NCBI GenBank assembly: GCA_035687725.1
Contig: DASRVB010000102.1
Span: forward strand, 1-6,282
Direction of reading: 5' to 3'
Origin: JAICNR01 sp035687725
GTDB lineage: Bacteria > Gemmatimonadota > Gemmatimonadetes > JACCXV01 > JAHWKZ01
DNA length: 6,282 nucleotides
The notes below the pieces were generated by a model, which was not told the origin of the DNA, made no database searches, and was given only the letters and a program-made list of their open reading frames with translations. Below are positions 1 through 6,282 of this stretch, piece after piece. The stretch's first letter is position 1; each line of letters starts with the position of its first letter. A program made the translations under genes and the position numbers.

Positions 1-1310
1 GTCAGGTTCATGCCGATGAACATGAGCCAGAAGTGGAGCTTGCCGAGCCCCTCGCCGATCATTCGTCCGGTGATCTTCGGCCACCAGTAGTAGATCCCTG
101 CGAACAGCCCGAACACCGTGCCGCCGAAGAACACGTAGTGAATGTGCGCGACTACGAAGTACGAGTCGGTCTGCTGGATGTCGACCGGCGGGGAGGCGTG
201 CATGATGCCGGACAGCCCTCCGATGATGAACAGGGCGACCATGCCGACCGCGAAGTACAGCGGCGTCTTGAAGTGGATCCTTCCCCCCCACAGAGTCGCG
301 ATCCAGTTGAAGACCTTCACGCCGGTGGGGATCGCGATCAGCATCGAGCCCAGCGAGAAGGCAGTGTCGGCGACGGGGCCCAGGCCGGTGGCGAACATGT
401 GATGGCTCCACACGCCGAACCCCAGGAAGCCGATCAGGATCCCCGAGAAGATCATGAACGGAGCACCGAACAGGGGCTTGCGCGAGAACGTCGGCAGCAC
501 CTCGGATACGACCCCGAACGACGGAAGGATGAGGATGTAGACCTCGGGATGGCCGAAGATCCAGAACAGGTGCTGCCACAGGATAGGCGTTCCGCCGGCA
601 GCGGGGATGTAGAAATGCGTGCCGAAGAAACGGTCGAACAGCAGGTAAATGAAGGCCACGGTGATGGCCGGGAACGCGAGCAGCATCAGCACCTGGGTGA
701 CCAGCGCCATCCACACGAAGAGCGGCGTCCGCATCAGCGACATTCCAGGGGCGCGCATGTTGAGGATCGTGACCGTGAAGTTGACCGCGGACGCGATCGA
801 CGCGATGCCCATGACCTGCAGCGAGAGCAGCCAGAAGTCGATTCCCATGCCGGGGTTGTACTGCTTCGACGTCAGGTTCGCATACCCGAACCACCCGGCG
901 TCCGGCGGACTGCCGATGAAGAACGAGAGGTTGAGCAGGATGCTGCCGAACAGGAACGTCCAGTAGCTGAACGCGTTGAGACGTGGGAAGGCGACGTCGC
1001 GCGCGCCGATCATGAGCGGGATCATGTAATTGAACAGCGCCGCCGACAGAGGCATGAGCACGAGGAAGATCATCGTCGTGCCGTGCATCGTGAAGAGCTG
1101 GTTGAACGTGTCGGCGCCCACCACCGTGCCGTCGGCCGTGGAGAGTTGCAAGCGGATGATCAGCGCTTCCACACCGCCGGCCACGAAGTAAAACATGGCT
1201 GTGATGCCGTACAGCACGCCGATGCGCTTGTGATCGACGGTCGTCAGCCACGAACGCAGCCCGCCGGCGTAGAGAGACTCGTGGCCGGTGGTCATCGCGT
1301 GCGGGCTCAT
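1..1310 (-). CDS. ctaD: Cytochrome c oxidase subunit I (caa3/A1-type heme-copper oxidase), 3' end cut by window edge
   Basis: Catalytic subunit of the terminal oxidase: it reduces O2 to water at the heme a3-CuB site and pumps protons across the cytoplasmic membrane. I translated 436 residues by hand. The gene runs off the left edge, so roughly the last 100 or more residues are missing if it has the usual 530-560. About ten complete hydrophobic helices are visible. Ligands are in place: His76 (TMHGTTM) and His391 for low-spin heme a, His389 (VVAHIHYVF) for heme a3, and His254 (FGHPEVY), His303 and His304 (WSHHMF) for CuB, with the cross-linking Tyr258. Glu256 in GHPEVY and Asp105 (GARDVAFPR) fit the D channel, and Lys332 (IPTGVKVFNW) the K channel, which indicates an A1-type enzyme. 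The start ATG overlaps the coxB stop as ATGA, with a G-rich stretch (GGGGGG) upstream acting as a possible ribosome site. An in-frame ATG five codons later is an alternative start. Whether a subunit III domain is fused at the C-terminus cannot be seen. Confidence 0.97.
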   Translation of the reverse strand, partial: MSPHAMTTGHESLYAGGLRSWLTTVDHKRIGVLYGITAMFYFVAGGVEALIIRLQLSTADGTVVGADTFNQLFTMHGTTMIFLVLMPLSAALFNYMIPLMIGARDVAFPRLNAFSYWTFLFGSILLNLSFFIGSPPDAGWFGYANLTSKQYNPGMGIDFWLLSLQVMGIASIASAVNFTVTILNMRAPGMSLMRTPLFVWMALVTQVLMLLAFPAITVAFIYLLFDRFFGTHFYIPAAGGTPILWQHLFWIFGHPEVYILILPSFGVVSEVLPTFSRKPLFGAPFMIFSGILIGFLGFGVWSHHMFATGLGPVADTAFSLGSMLIAIPTGVKVFNWIATLWGGRIHFKTPLYFAVGMVALFIIGGLSGIMHASPPVDIQQTDSYFVVAHIHYVFFGGTVFGLFAGIYYWWPKITGRMIGEGLGKLHFWLMFIGMNL

Positions 1311-2311
1311 CTCAAGCCCCCCAGGAACCGTACCAGGTCATTGACCCTCTGCTCGTCGAGATTCAGGTCGGGCATCAGAGCCCCCGGCTTCACGCTGTCG
1401 GGCGACCGCAACCAGCTCGCCATGTGCTCCGGCGTGTTGGGGATCAAGGACGAGGCCAGGGTCGACCGCCGACCGACGTTGGTGAGGTTGGGACCGATCT
1501 TTCCCTGCGCCGGCGTCCCCGCGATCGTATGGCAGGCTGCGCACCCCGAGATCAGGAACGTCATCACGCCGGCGGAATCCGGTACGGCCGGCTCGCGCAT
1601 CGCGACCGCCCACTCGGCGAACGTCGCGGAGTCGTCCACGAACACGCGCATCCGCATGTTCGCATGGGAGGTCCCGCAGAGCTCCGCGCACTGCCCGTGG
1701 TATTCGCCGACCTCGGTCGGCGTGAACCACAGCCGATTCTCCGACCCGGGGTTGAGGTCGCGCTTGCCTCCGATCCGGGGCACCCAGAAGGAATGGATGA
1801 CGTCGGCGGACGTGAGGGTCAGGTTCGCCGTGCGGCCCACCGGCACATGGAGCTCGTTGGCGGTCACGAACCCCAGCTCCGGATACTGGAACTCCCACCA
1901 CCACTGGTGGCCGATGACGGTGATCTCCAGCGGGTCGTCCCCCGGAGGGGCGCCCTGGATCACGAAGACCGTCCGCACGGTCGGAATGGCGATGAAGAAC
2001 AGGATCGCGGCGGGCACCAGCGTCCAGGCGATCTCGAGCGCCGTGAAACCATGCACCTGGCTGGGGACCTCCGAATCTCTTGGCGTGCTGCGGTACCGGA
2101 CGAGGGCGTAGAGCAGCAGCAGCTCGACCACCACGAAGATCCCGAGAGTCCACCAGATCAGGTCGCCGTAGACGTCGTTCACCAGATGACCGAAGTCCGA
2201 CACCGGTCGGAGGGTGAGCCAGTCCGGACCCTGCCCGGCCCCGCATCCCGCCAGAAGCCCAGGGACTGCCGCGAGGAACGTGTTTCGGAAGGTCGACCGT
2301 TCGCGACTCAA
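1307..2311 (-). CDS. coxB: Cytochrome c oxidase subunit II with C-terminal cytochrome c domain (caa3 type), predicted lipoprotein
   Basis: Electron-entry subunit of the oxidase, predicted at 334 residues from a TTG start. Domains in order: a signal peptide with basic n-region (SRERSTFRN), hydrophobic core and lipobox LLAGC, so Cys23 would be lipidated; TM helices at about 51-71 and 93-114; the aromatic HQWWWEFQYP stretch (135-144); and a CuA cupredoxin domain with ligands His173 (VIHSFWVP), Cys208, Glu210, Cys212, His216 and Met219 (GQCAELCGTSHANM). Last comes a cytochrome c domain with CxxCH at 257-261 and probable axial Met313 (ALMPDL). The fused heme c marks a caa3-type enzyme. I chose TTG at 2311 because it gives a complete lipoprotein signal and lies about 50 bases downstream of a strong promoter. 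An ATG at 2461 would add 50 residues without family-like features and start upstream of that promoter. The ribosome site before TTG is weak (GGA). The gene is first in an operon with ctaD. Confidence 0.95.
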   Translation of the reverse strand: MSRERSTFRNTFLAAVPGLLAGCGAGQGPDWLTLRPVSDFGHLVNDVYGDLIWWTLGIFVVVELLLLYALVRYRSTPRDSEVPSQVHGFTALEIAWTLVPAAILFFIAIPTVRTVFVIQGAPPGDDPLEITVIGHQWWWEFQYPELGFVTANELHVPVGRTANLTLTSADVIHSFWVPRIGGKRDLNPGSENRLWFTPTEVGEYHGQCAELCGTSHANMRMRVFVDDSATFAEWAVAMREPAVPDSAGVMTFLISGCAACHTIAGTPAQGKIGPNLTNVGRRSTLASSLIPNTPEHMASWLRSPDSVKPGALMPDLNLDEQRVNDLVRFLGGLR

Positions 2312-2369
2312 GGTTTCCAGCGATGTCAGAGGACGATCGAAAAAAGCACCCGCGGCCAGGAAGGGCGGT

Positions 2370-2398
2370 AGAGTACCGGTCGCAGGGGGTGGCGTCAA
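2370..2398 (-). promoter_or_regulatory. Predicted sigma-70-type promoter of coxB-ctaD
   Basis: Read on the minus strand, a -35 TTGACG (2398-2393) is followed by exactly 17 bases and a -10 TACTCT (2375-2370). Five of six bases match consensus at -35 and four of six at -10. Transcription would begin near 2363, leaving a leader of about 50 bases before the TTG start of coxB. The position excludes the upstream ATG at 2461 as the coxB start if this is the main promoter. It is called by sequence match only. Confidence 0.72.
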
Positions 2399-2503
2399 GG
2401 GAACACGACGCCCGGCGCGGGGGTCTAAGAAATGACGCTGGATTTCGCTCCGCTGGCGCATAAGTTCGTCCGGTTCGAAGAAGGCCGGATCCGGGAACGA
2501 TAG

Positions 2504-2509
2504 AAGGAG
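2504..2509 (+). promoter_or_regulatory. Shine-Dalgarno site fixing the TPR gene start
   Basis: AAGGAG lies five bases before the ATG at 2515. It is the strongest ribosome binding site in the window and settles the start of the TPR protein. The predicted signal peptide begins directly at that ATG. Confidence 0.85.
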
Positions 2510-2514
2510 ATGAG

Positions 2515-4173
2515 ATGAAGCCGACGCTTTCCCCCTCGCGTGCCGTGTTCGCGACCGCGTTCCTCGCCGCGGCGCTCTTCTCCGGTTTCGGCGTTACCCG
2601 CGCCGCCGCCCAGGAGACCGAGTTCATCGTGGCGGTGCTGCCCTTTGCCTCGCCGGACGACGGCGAGTCGAAGGATGTCCAGGAGGCGATGATTGAAGGC
2701 CTCGATCTCCTGGGTCCGTACACCCTCATCGAGCAGGACGTCGTCAACGACGCCCTCGACGAGGCGGGCATCGAGCCCGGACAGGAGATCCCCGAAGCGA
2801 AGACCCTGGAGATCGGGAGGGAGCTGGGGGCCAAGATCGTGGCCCGCGGCAAGCTCTCCCAGAGCGGCGAGCAGTGGACGGCGGCGCCGGTCTTCGTGGA
2901 GGTCGGCACGCGGGTGACGCAGGAGCTGGCTCCCGTCACGGCGAACGACGCGAGCGATCTCGGCGAGCGTGTCGTCGAGTCGTTCAACTCGCGTAACCAG
3001 GCCGACAAGCACGTGATCTTTGGTCGTGACTACGCACGCTCCCAGGCATACGCGCGGGCCCTGACGAACTTCAAGCAGGCCCTCGAGTTCGATCCCGATC
3101 TCGCCCGCGCCTATTACTACATGGGAACCACGTACCTCGAGATGGATTCGCTGAACCCGGCGCTGGCGTCGCTGCAGAAGGCGGTCGAGATCGATCCGGC
3201 CTACATCAACGCCTATCTGTCGATCGGTCAGGCGTACCTCGAGAAGGGCGACACGACCCAGGCGAAGAGCTTCTTCGAGCAGCTCGCCACGCAGAAGGCA
3301 GACGACTGTCAGATCCAGGTGGCGTACGGCTACGTGATGGCCAACCAGCTGGGCGAGGTGGACAAGGGTCTGCAGGCGTTCGAGAAGGCGAAGCAACTGT
3401 GTCCCGACAATGCCGAGGCGTATCAGTACCTCGCGTATGCGCTGCCGGACACGCGCCGCGAAGAGAAGATCGAGAATTTCCAGAAGTACCTCGAGCTGAC
3501 CGAGGGGCAGGCCGTGGACCCCGAGGCCCTGCAGTACCTGTTCGGGCTCTACCTCGCCGAGGAGCAGTTCGCCGAGGCCGCGCAGACGATCGAGCGGGCA
3601 CTGGCCGCCGACCCGACCAACGCAAACCTGCAGCTCTACGCGGGGATCGCGCAGGCCCAGCTCGACAACCACGCGCAGGCGATCCCGTACTTCGACAAGG
3701 CGATCGAGCTGAACCCGGAGCTGGAGAACGCGTATCTCTACCGCGCCCTGTCTCACCAAAAGCTCGGCCACACGCAGGAGTACGCGCAGGATCTGGAGCG
3801 TGCGGGGCAGGGTCAGTCGGGCGAGATCCTGGCGGCCCAGGCCCTGAGGGAGGCGCACGTGGCGCTCCAGTCCGGACGCTCCAGCGCGGCGCTGGCCGCG
3901 CTCTCCCGGGCCTCGTCGCTCGGCGCCAACTCCTGCGCCATCGCCTACTACCGTGGCGACGCCTTCTACCGGATGGGCATCGGCCTCGAGGGTGAGGACA
4001 GCACGCTCGCCCAGAACCAGCGGGCGAAGGAGATGTTCCAGACCGCGATCAACCATCTGCAGGGCGCGTGCGGCGAGTACCAGGGCTATGCGCAGGGGCT
4101 GATCAGCAACGCGAACCAGTACATCGTTCGTGTCGACGCCATCATCCGGAACCTGAGCTCGAGTGGAGGCTGA
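2515..4173 (+). CDS. Exported TolB/FlgO-like N-terminal domain plus TPR-repeat protein, function unknown
   Basis: A 552-residue protein. Residues 1-32 look like a Sec signal peptide (MKPTLSPSR, hydrophobic core, probable cleavage at RAAA|QE), so it should act in the periplasm or outside the inner membrane. Residues 36-160 resemble the alpha/beta domain of the TolB N-terminal/FlgO/CsgG-like group: a first strand VAVLPF, then YTLIEQDVVNDAL, then GAKIVARGKL and APVFVEVGTR. This assignment rests on pattern only. From about 162 to 475 there are about nine TPR-like helix pairs, several ending in the typical DP or NP turn: EFDPD (191-195), EIDPAY (225-230), LCPDN (295-299), AADPTN (364-369) and ELNPEL (398-403). 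There are four cysteines (265, 296, 474, 519). No catalytic motif is visible, so a protein-binding scaffold is the likeliest role. The gene stands alone: divergent from coxB, and followed by a hairpin and a new promoter. I could not identify its own promoter in 2376-2503. Confidence 0.93.
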   Translation: MKPTLSPSRAVFATAFLAAALFSGFGVTRAAAQETEFIVAVLPFASPDDGESKDVQEAMIEGLDLLGPYTLIEQDVVNDALDEAGIEPGQEIPEAKTLEIGRELGAKIVARGKLSQSGEQWTAAPVFVEVGTRVTQELAPVTANDASDLGERVVESFNSRNQADKHVIFGRDYARSQAYARALTNFKQALEFDPDLARAYYYMGTTYLEMDSLNPALASLQKAVEIDPAYINAYLSIGQAYLEKGDTTQAKSFFEQLATQKADDCQIQVAYGYVMANQLGEVDKGLQAFEKAKQLCPDNAEAYQYLAYALPDTRREEKIENFQKYLELTEGQAVDPEALQYLFGLYLAEEQFAEAAQTIERALAADPTNANLQLYAGIAQAQLDNHAQAIPYFDKAIELNPELENAYLYRALSHQKLGHTQEYAQDLERAGQGQSGEILAAQALREAHVALQSGRSSAALAALSRASSLGANSCAIAYYRGDAFYRMGIGLEGEDSTLAQNQRAKEMFQTAINHLQGACGEYQGYAQGLISNANQYIVRVDAIIRNLSSSGG

Positions 4174-4230
4174 TCCTTCGAGCCAGGAAGCGCGCAGCGG
4201 GCCGTCGGAAGGCGTCCCGGCGGCAGGACT

Positions 4231-4260
4231 CGACGGGTCGCTCTCGCTGGCGACCCGTCG
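4231..4260 (+). terminator. Strong hairpin after the TPR gene, probable terminator without a clear U-tract
   Basis: Perfect 11-bp inverted repeat, CGACGGGTCGC (4231-4241) and GCGACCCGTCG (4250-4260), around an 8-base loop, starting 57 bases after the TPR stop and ending 22 bases before the next promoter. The position suits transcription termination. The bases after it (GCGCTTCCGG) contain no T-run, so it is not a canonical intrinsic terminator. It could instead stabilise the mRNA 3' end or insulate the downstream promoter. Confidence 0.5.
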
Positions 4261-4282
4261 GCGCTTCCGGACCCGTGATTCG

Positions 4283-4311
4283 TTGACAGTGAAGGGGACG
4301 CGCCGTACTTT
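4283..4311 (+). promoter_or_regulatory. Predicted sigma-70-type promoter of tRNA-Asp (possibly also hemA-hemC)
   Basis: A perfect -35 TTGACA (4283-4288), 17 bases, then -10 TACTTT (4306-4311). Transcription would begin near 4318, about 40 bases before the mature tRNA 5' end. The bases after the -10 are GC-rich (CTCGGACCC), as is common in promoters of stable RNAs. Because no terminator is seen after the tRNA, the same promoter may also serve hemA and hemC. Confidence 0.8.
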
Positions 4312-4356
4312 CTCGGACCCTGCATCGCTATCGGCTGCTTCCCTCTACCATGGCGC

Positions 4357-4434
<78 letters not shown>

Positions 4435-4495
4435 TTTCCAGAAGGGTGCCGACCCCTCTGCCCATCGCCCTCGCCGACAGACTCCTCGCCGCCCC

Positions 4496-5731
4496 ATGAG
4501 CGGCGGACGAGTCTCGCTGGCCGGGGTCAGCCACAGAACGGCCCCGCTGGATCGCCGCGAGCGGTTTGCGCTCCAGCCCGAAGCCTCCTCTCGCCTTCTA
4601 TCCAGGCTGGGGCGCGAGACGTTCCTCCTCGTCACCTGCAACCGCACGGAACTCTACGGCACCCGGCCCGCCGAGGAGTTGCAGGGCGCGCTGCTCGATT
4701 CCGCAGGGGGCGGCGACGCGCGGGACTTCTACCGCAAGACGGGCAGGGAGGCGGTCGGACACCTGTTCGCCGTCGCTGCCGGGCTCGATTCCATGGTCGT
4801 GGGTGAGCCGCAGATCCTCGGTCAGATCAAGCGCGCCATGAGCGATGCCGAGGAGTCCGCCGCGCTGGGGCCTGTCCTGGGCGAGCTGGTCCGCCGCGCG
4901 ATTTCGACAGGTCGCCGTGCGCGCCGCGAGACGGACCTCGGCAAGGGCCTGCCGTCGATCCCCAAAGTCGCCACGGGGATGGTACGGCTGGTTCTGGGAG
5001 ACCTGTCGGAGAGAACGCTCCTTATCGTCGGCACCGGCAAGCTCGGCTATCAGGCCGCGAATCTCCTCCGGCGCTCGGGGGCCTCGCGCGTGGTCGTCAC
5101 CAACCGCAGCCCCGAGGCGGCCCTCCGCCTCGCAGGTGAGATCGGGGGACGCGCGGCTCCATTCGCCGAGCTCGACGCGCTGCTCGTCGGTGCCGACATC
5201 GTGATCACGTGCACGGCGGCGGCGGTCCCGATCCTGACCCGCGAACGCCTGGCGGACGTCATGACCGCGCGCCGCGAGCGCAAGCTCGTCCTCATCGACA
5301 TCGCTGTCCCGCGGGACGTCGAGCCCTCCGCGCGCTCGCTGCGCGGGGTGCGGCTCTACGACCTCGACGACCTGCGCGGCTGGGGATCGGCCTCGCTCGC
5401 CCCCGGGACGATCGAGCGCGCGCAGGACATCGTGAACGAGGAAACGGCCGGCTTCCTCGGTTGGCAGGCGGCTCGCTCGGCGGTGCCCACGATTCGCGCG
5501 TTGCGCGAGCGCGCCGAGCGGATCCTCGAAGCGGAGGTGGGAAACCACGCAGCTGAGCGTTCGGAGGAGATGCGCGAGTTCGGCCGCCGGCTCCTCAACA
5601 AGATCCTCCACGAGCCGCTCGTTCATCTCCGGGACGGAGCCGCGTCCGATGGCGAGTCCTATATCGCCGTGGCGCGCGACCTGTTCGGCCTCGAGGAAGG
5701 CGAGAACGGGGCCCCGCGGAGCGGGGAATGA
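4496..5731 (+). CDS. hemA: Glutamyl-tRNA reductase (HemA)
   Basis: Cytoplasmic NADPH-dependent enzyme that reduces glutamyl-tRNA-Glu to glutamate-1-semialdehyde, the first committed step of C5 tetrapyrrole synthesis. It is 411 residues, close to the family's usual length. The N-terminal catalytic domain has GVSHRTAP (10-17), the nucleophile Cys48 in TCNRTELY, conserved His89 in the GHLFAVAAGLDS stretch, and GLDSMVVGEPQILGQ (96-110). The NADPH-binding domain has GTGKLG (179-184), VTNRS (201-205) and DIAVPRDVEP (268-277). The C-terminal helical dimerisation domain covers about 300-400. The ATG at 4496 puts the first strand (RVSLAGVSH) at the usual distance; no Shine-Dalgarno is visible before it and no in-frame upstream start was found. 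The family's SVS-type stretch after ETDIG reads GLPSIPKVATG here. The stop overlaps the hemC start as ATGA, so the two genes are very likely co-transcribed. Confidence 0.97.
   Translation: MSGGRVSLAGVSHRTAPLDRRERFALQPEASSRLLSRLGRETFLLVTCNRTELYGTRPAEELQGALLDSAGGGDARDFYRKTGREAVGHLFAVAAGLDSMVVGEPQILGQIKRAMSDAEESAALGPVLGELVRRAISTGRRARRETDLGKGLPSIPKVATGMVRLVLGDLSERTLLIVGTGKLGYQAANLLRRSGASRVVVTNRSPEAALRLAGEIGGRAAPFAELDALLVGADIVITCTAAAVPILTRERLADVMTARRERKLVLIDIAVPRDVEPSARSLRGVRLYDLDDLRGWGSASLAPGTIERAQDIVNEETAGFLGWQAARSAVPTIRALRERAERILEAEVGNHAAERSEEMREFGRRLLNKILHEPLVHLRDGAASDGESYIAVARDLFGLEEGENGAPRSGE
5712..5726 (+). promoter_or_regulatory. Hairpin with the hemC Shine-Dalgarno in its loop
   Basis: CCCCGC (5712-5717) and GCGGGG (5721-5726) are perfect complements around a three-base GGA loop, immediately before the hemC ATG at 5728. 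The best ribosome site, GGAG (5718-5721), occupies the loop and the first base of the 3' arm, six bases from the ATG. The hairpin lies inside the last codons of hemA. Whether it forms in the mRNA or affects hemC translation is inference; ribosomes finishing hemA would unfold it. Confidence 0.4.
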
Positions 5732-6282
5732 GCCCGGCCCCGGCGCGCATCGGGACGCGGGCGAGCGCGCTCGCCATGGCCCAGGTGACCCTGGTGGCCG
5801 GCCGGCTGCGCGAGCTCGGCTTCGAGGTCGATCTGGTGACGATCAGCACCCAGGGCGACCGCGCCCGATCGAAGGGATCCATGATGCTGGAACGGGGAGC
5901 GTTCGTGAAGGACATCGAGGCCGCGCTCCTCGGCGGCGAGGTGGACCTGGCCGTGCACAGCGCCAAGGATCTGCCGGTCGCGATCGCCGGCGGGACGGAG
6001 CTCGCCGCGTTCCCGCCACGTGGAGACGCGCGGGACGCGCTCGTGAGCCGGGGGGATGTCCCGCTGTCGGACCTACCAGCGGGGGCTCGCGTGGGAACCG
6101 AGAGCCCCCGCCGGCAGGCATTCGTGCGCCTGGAGCGGCCCGACCTCACGGTCGAGCCGATTCGCGGCAATGTCGATACCCGTCTCGCCCGGCTGGACGC
6201 CGGCGAGCGCGACGCGCTGGTCGTCGCCGCGGCGGGCCTCGAGCGGCTCGGGCTCGCCGGCCGCATAGCCGAGACCTTCGCG
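5728..6282 (+). CDS. hemC: Porphobilinogen deaminase / hydroxymethylbilane synthase (HemC), 3' end cut by window edge
   Basis: Cytoplasmic enzyme that joins four porphobilinogen molecules into hydroxymethylbilane in the heme pathway. The first 185 codons are present, of about 300-320 usual for the family; the cysteine that carries the dipyrromethane cofactor lies beyond the edge. Visible motifs: RIGTRASALAMAQ (7-19), STQGDR (40-45), VHSAKDLP (76-83) with catalytic Asp81, VGTESPRRQ (122-130) and IRGNVDTRL (145-153), with the substrate- and cofactor-binding arginines Arg11, Arg128, Arg129, Arg146 and Arg152. Two departures: the usual GGKGLF-type active-site loop reads MLERGAF (53-59), and GTSSLRR reads GTESPRR. 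The start overlaps the hemA stop (ATGA) and has GGAG six bases upstream, so translational coupling to hemA is likely. It is otherwise an ordinary hemA-hemC pair. Confidence 0.96.
   Translation, partial: MSPAPARIGTRASALAMAQVTLVAGRLRELGFEVDLVTISTQGDRARSKGSMMLERGAFVKDIEAALLGGEVDLAVHSAKDLPVAIAGGTELAAFPPRGDARDALVSRGDVPLSDLPAGARVGTESPRRQAFVRLERPDLTVEPIRGNVDTRLARLDAGERDALVVAAAGLERLGLAGRIAETFA

Noticed and set aside
33..2111. A 692-codon open frame on the plus strand across the oxidase genes
   Set aside because: It is antisense to ctaD and coxB, whose metal ligands and motifs are unmistakable. Its product is low-complexity, rich in Arg, Glu, Asp and His, as expected from the complement of GC-rich coding DNA.
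2334..2362. Six-T run in the coxB leader (minus strand, 2345-2340) as an attenuator
   Set aside because: No stable stem precedes the T-run within the predicted leader; only the short CCGCGG palindrome is present.
2312..2461. The extended N-terminus of coxB from the ATG at 2461
   Set aside because: It would begin upstream of the predicted promoter, adds non-homologous residues, and buries the lipoprotein signal inside the protein.
2376..2503. A promoter for the TPR gene
   Set aside because: Candidates such as TAAGTT at about 2464 lack a matching -35 at proper spacing, so I could not support a call.
2425..4056. A 543-codon open frame on the minus strand opposite the TPR gene
   Set aside because: It is a Leu/Arg/Val-rich antisense shadow with no recognisable domain. 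The plus-strand gene has a good ribosome site, a signal peptide and TPR-like repeats.
4598..5626. A 342-codon open frame on the minus strand opposite hemA
   Set aside because: It lies entirely within hemA on the other strand and has no recognisable motif; GC-rich codon bias explains its openness.
5708..5715. GGGGCCCC palindrome near the end of hemA
   Set aside because: A short palindrome inside GC-rich coding sequence with no other signal; expected by chance at this composition.

Overview
This is a GC-rich window carrying ordinary aerobic housekeeping genes. I see two cytochrome oxidase genes on the minus strand. On the plus strand are one secreted TPR protein, one tRNA and two tetrapyrrole biosynthesis genes. 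The very high GC content, the lipoprotein-type signal on oxidase subunit II and a secreted TolB-like/TPR protein suggest an aerobic, diderm, high-GC bacterium. A Gemmatimonadota-like or similar environmental lineage is possible, but the phylum cannot be fixed from the sequence alone.

Layout: positions 1-2311, minus strand, hold coxB (subunit II with a fused C-terminal cytochrome c domain) followed by ctaD (subunit I, cut by the left edge). The two genes overlap by four bases (ATGA). A near-consensus sigma-70-type promoter at 2370-2398 drives them leftward. Positions 2312-2514 are the divergent intergenic region. Positions 2515-4173, plus strand, encode an exported protein with a TolB/FlgO-like N-terminal domain and about nine TPR-like helical repeats, of unknown function. 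Positions 4174-4356 hold a strong hairpin, which probably ends the TPR transcript, followed by a second near-consensus promoter (4283-4311). Positions 4357-4434 are a complete tRNA-Asp (anticodon GTC, CCA encoded). hemA (glutamyl-tRNA reductase, 4496-5731) follows 61 bases later with no recognisable terminator or new promoter in between. hemC (porphobilinogen deaminase, cut by the right edge) overlaps hemA by four bases, also as ATGA.

How the genes fit together: HemA and HemC catalyse early and middle steps of the C5 heme pathway. The leftward operon encodes a caa3-type terminal oxidase that needs heme a (two in subunit I) and heme c (one in subunit II). A producer and a consumer of heme therefore sit close together, separated by the TPR gene, but on separate transcripts. 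Any functional coupling is inference.

I found no mobile element, CRISPR array, phage gene or clearly novel multi-gene system. The points most worth a second look are: the TTG start and lipobox of coxB; two promoters of nearly identical architecture; a probable tRNA-Asp-hemA-hemC transcription unit; a hairpin that places the hemC Shine-Dalgarno in its loop; a nested inverted repeat after the TPR gene; and sequence departures in the HemC active-site loop.
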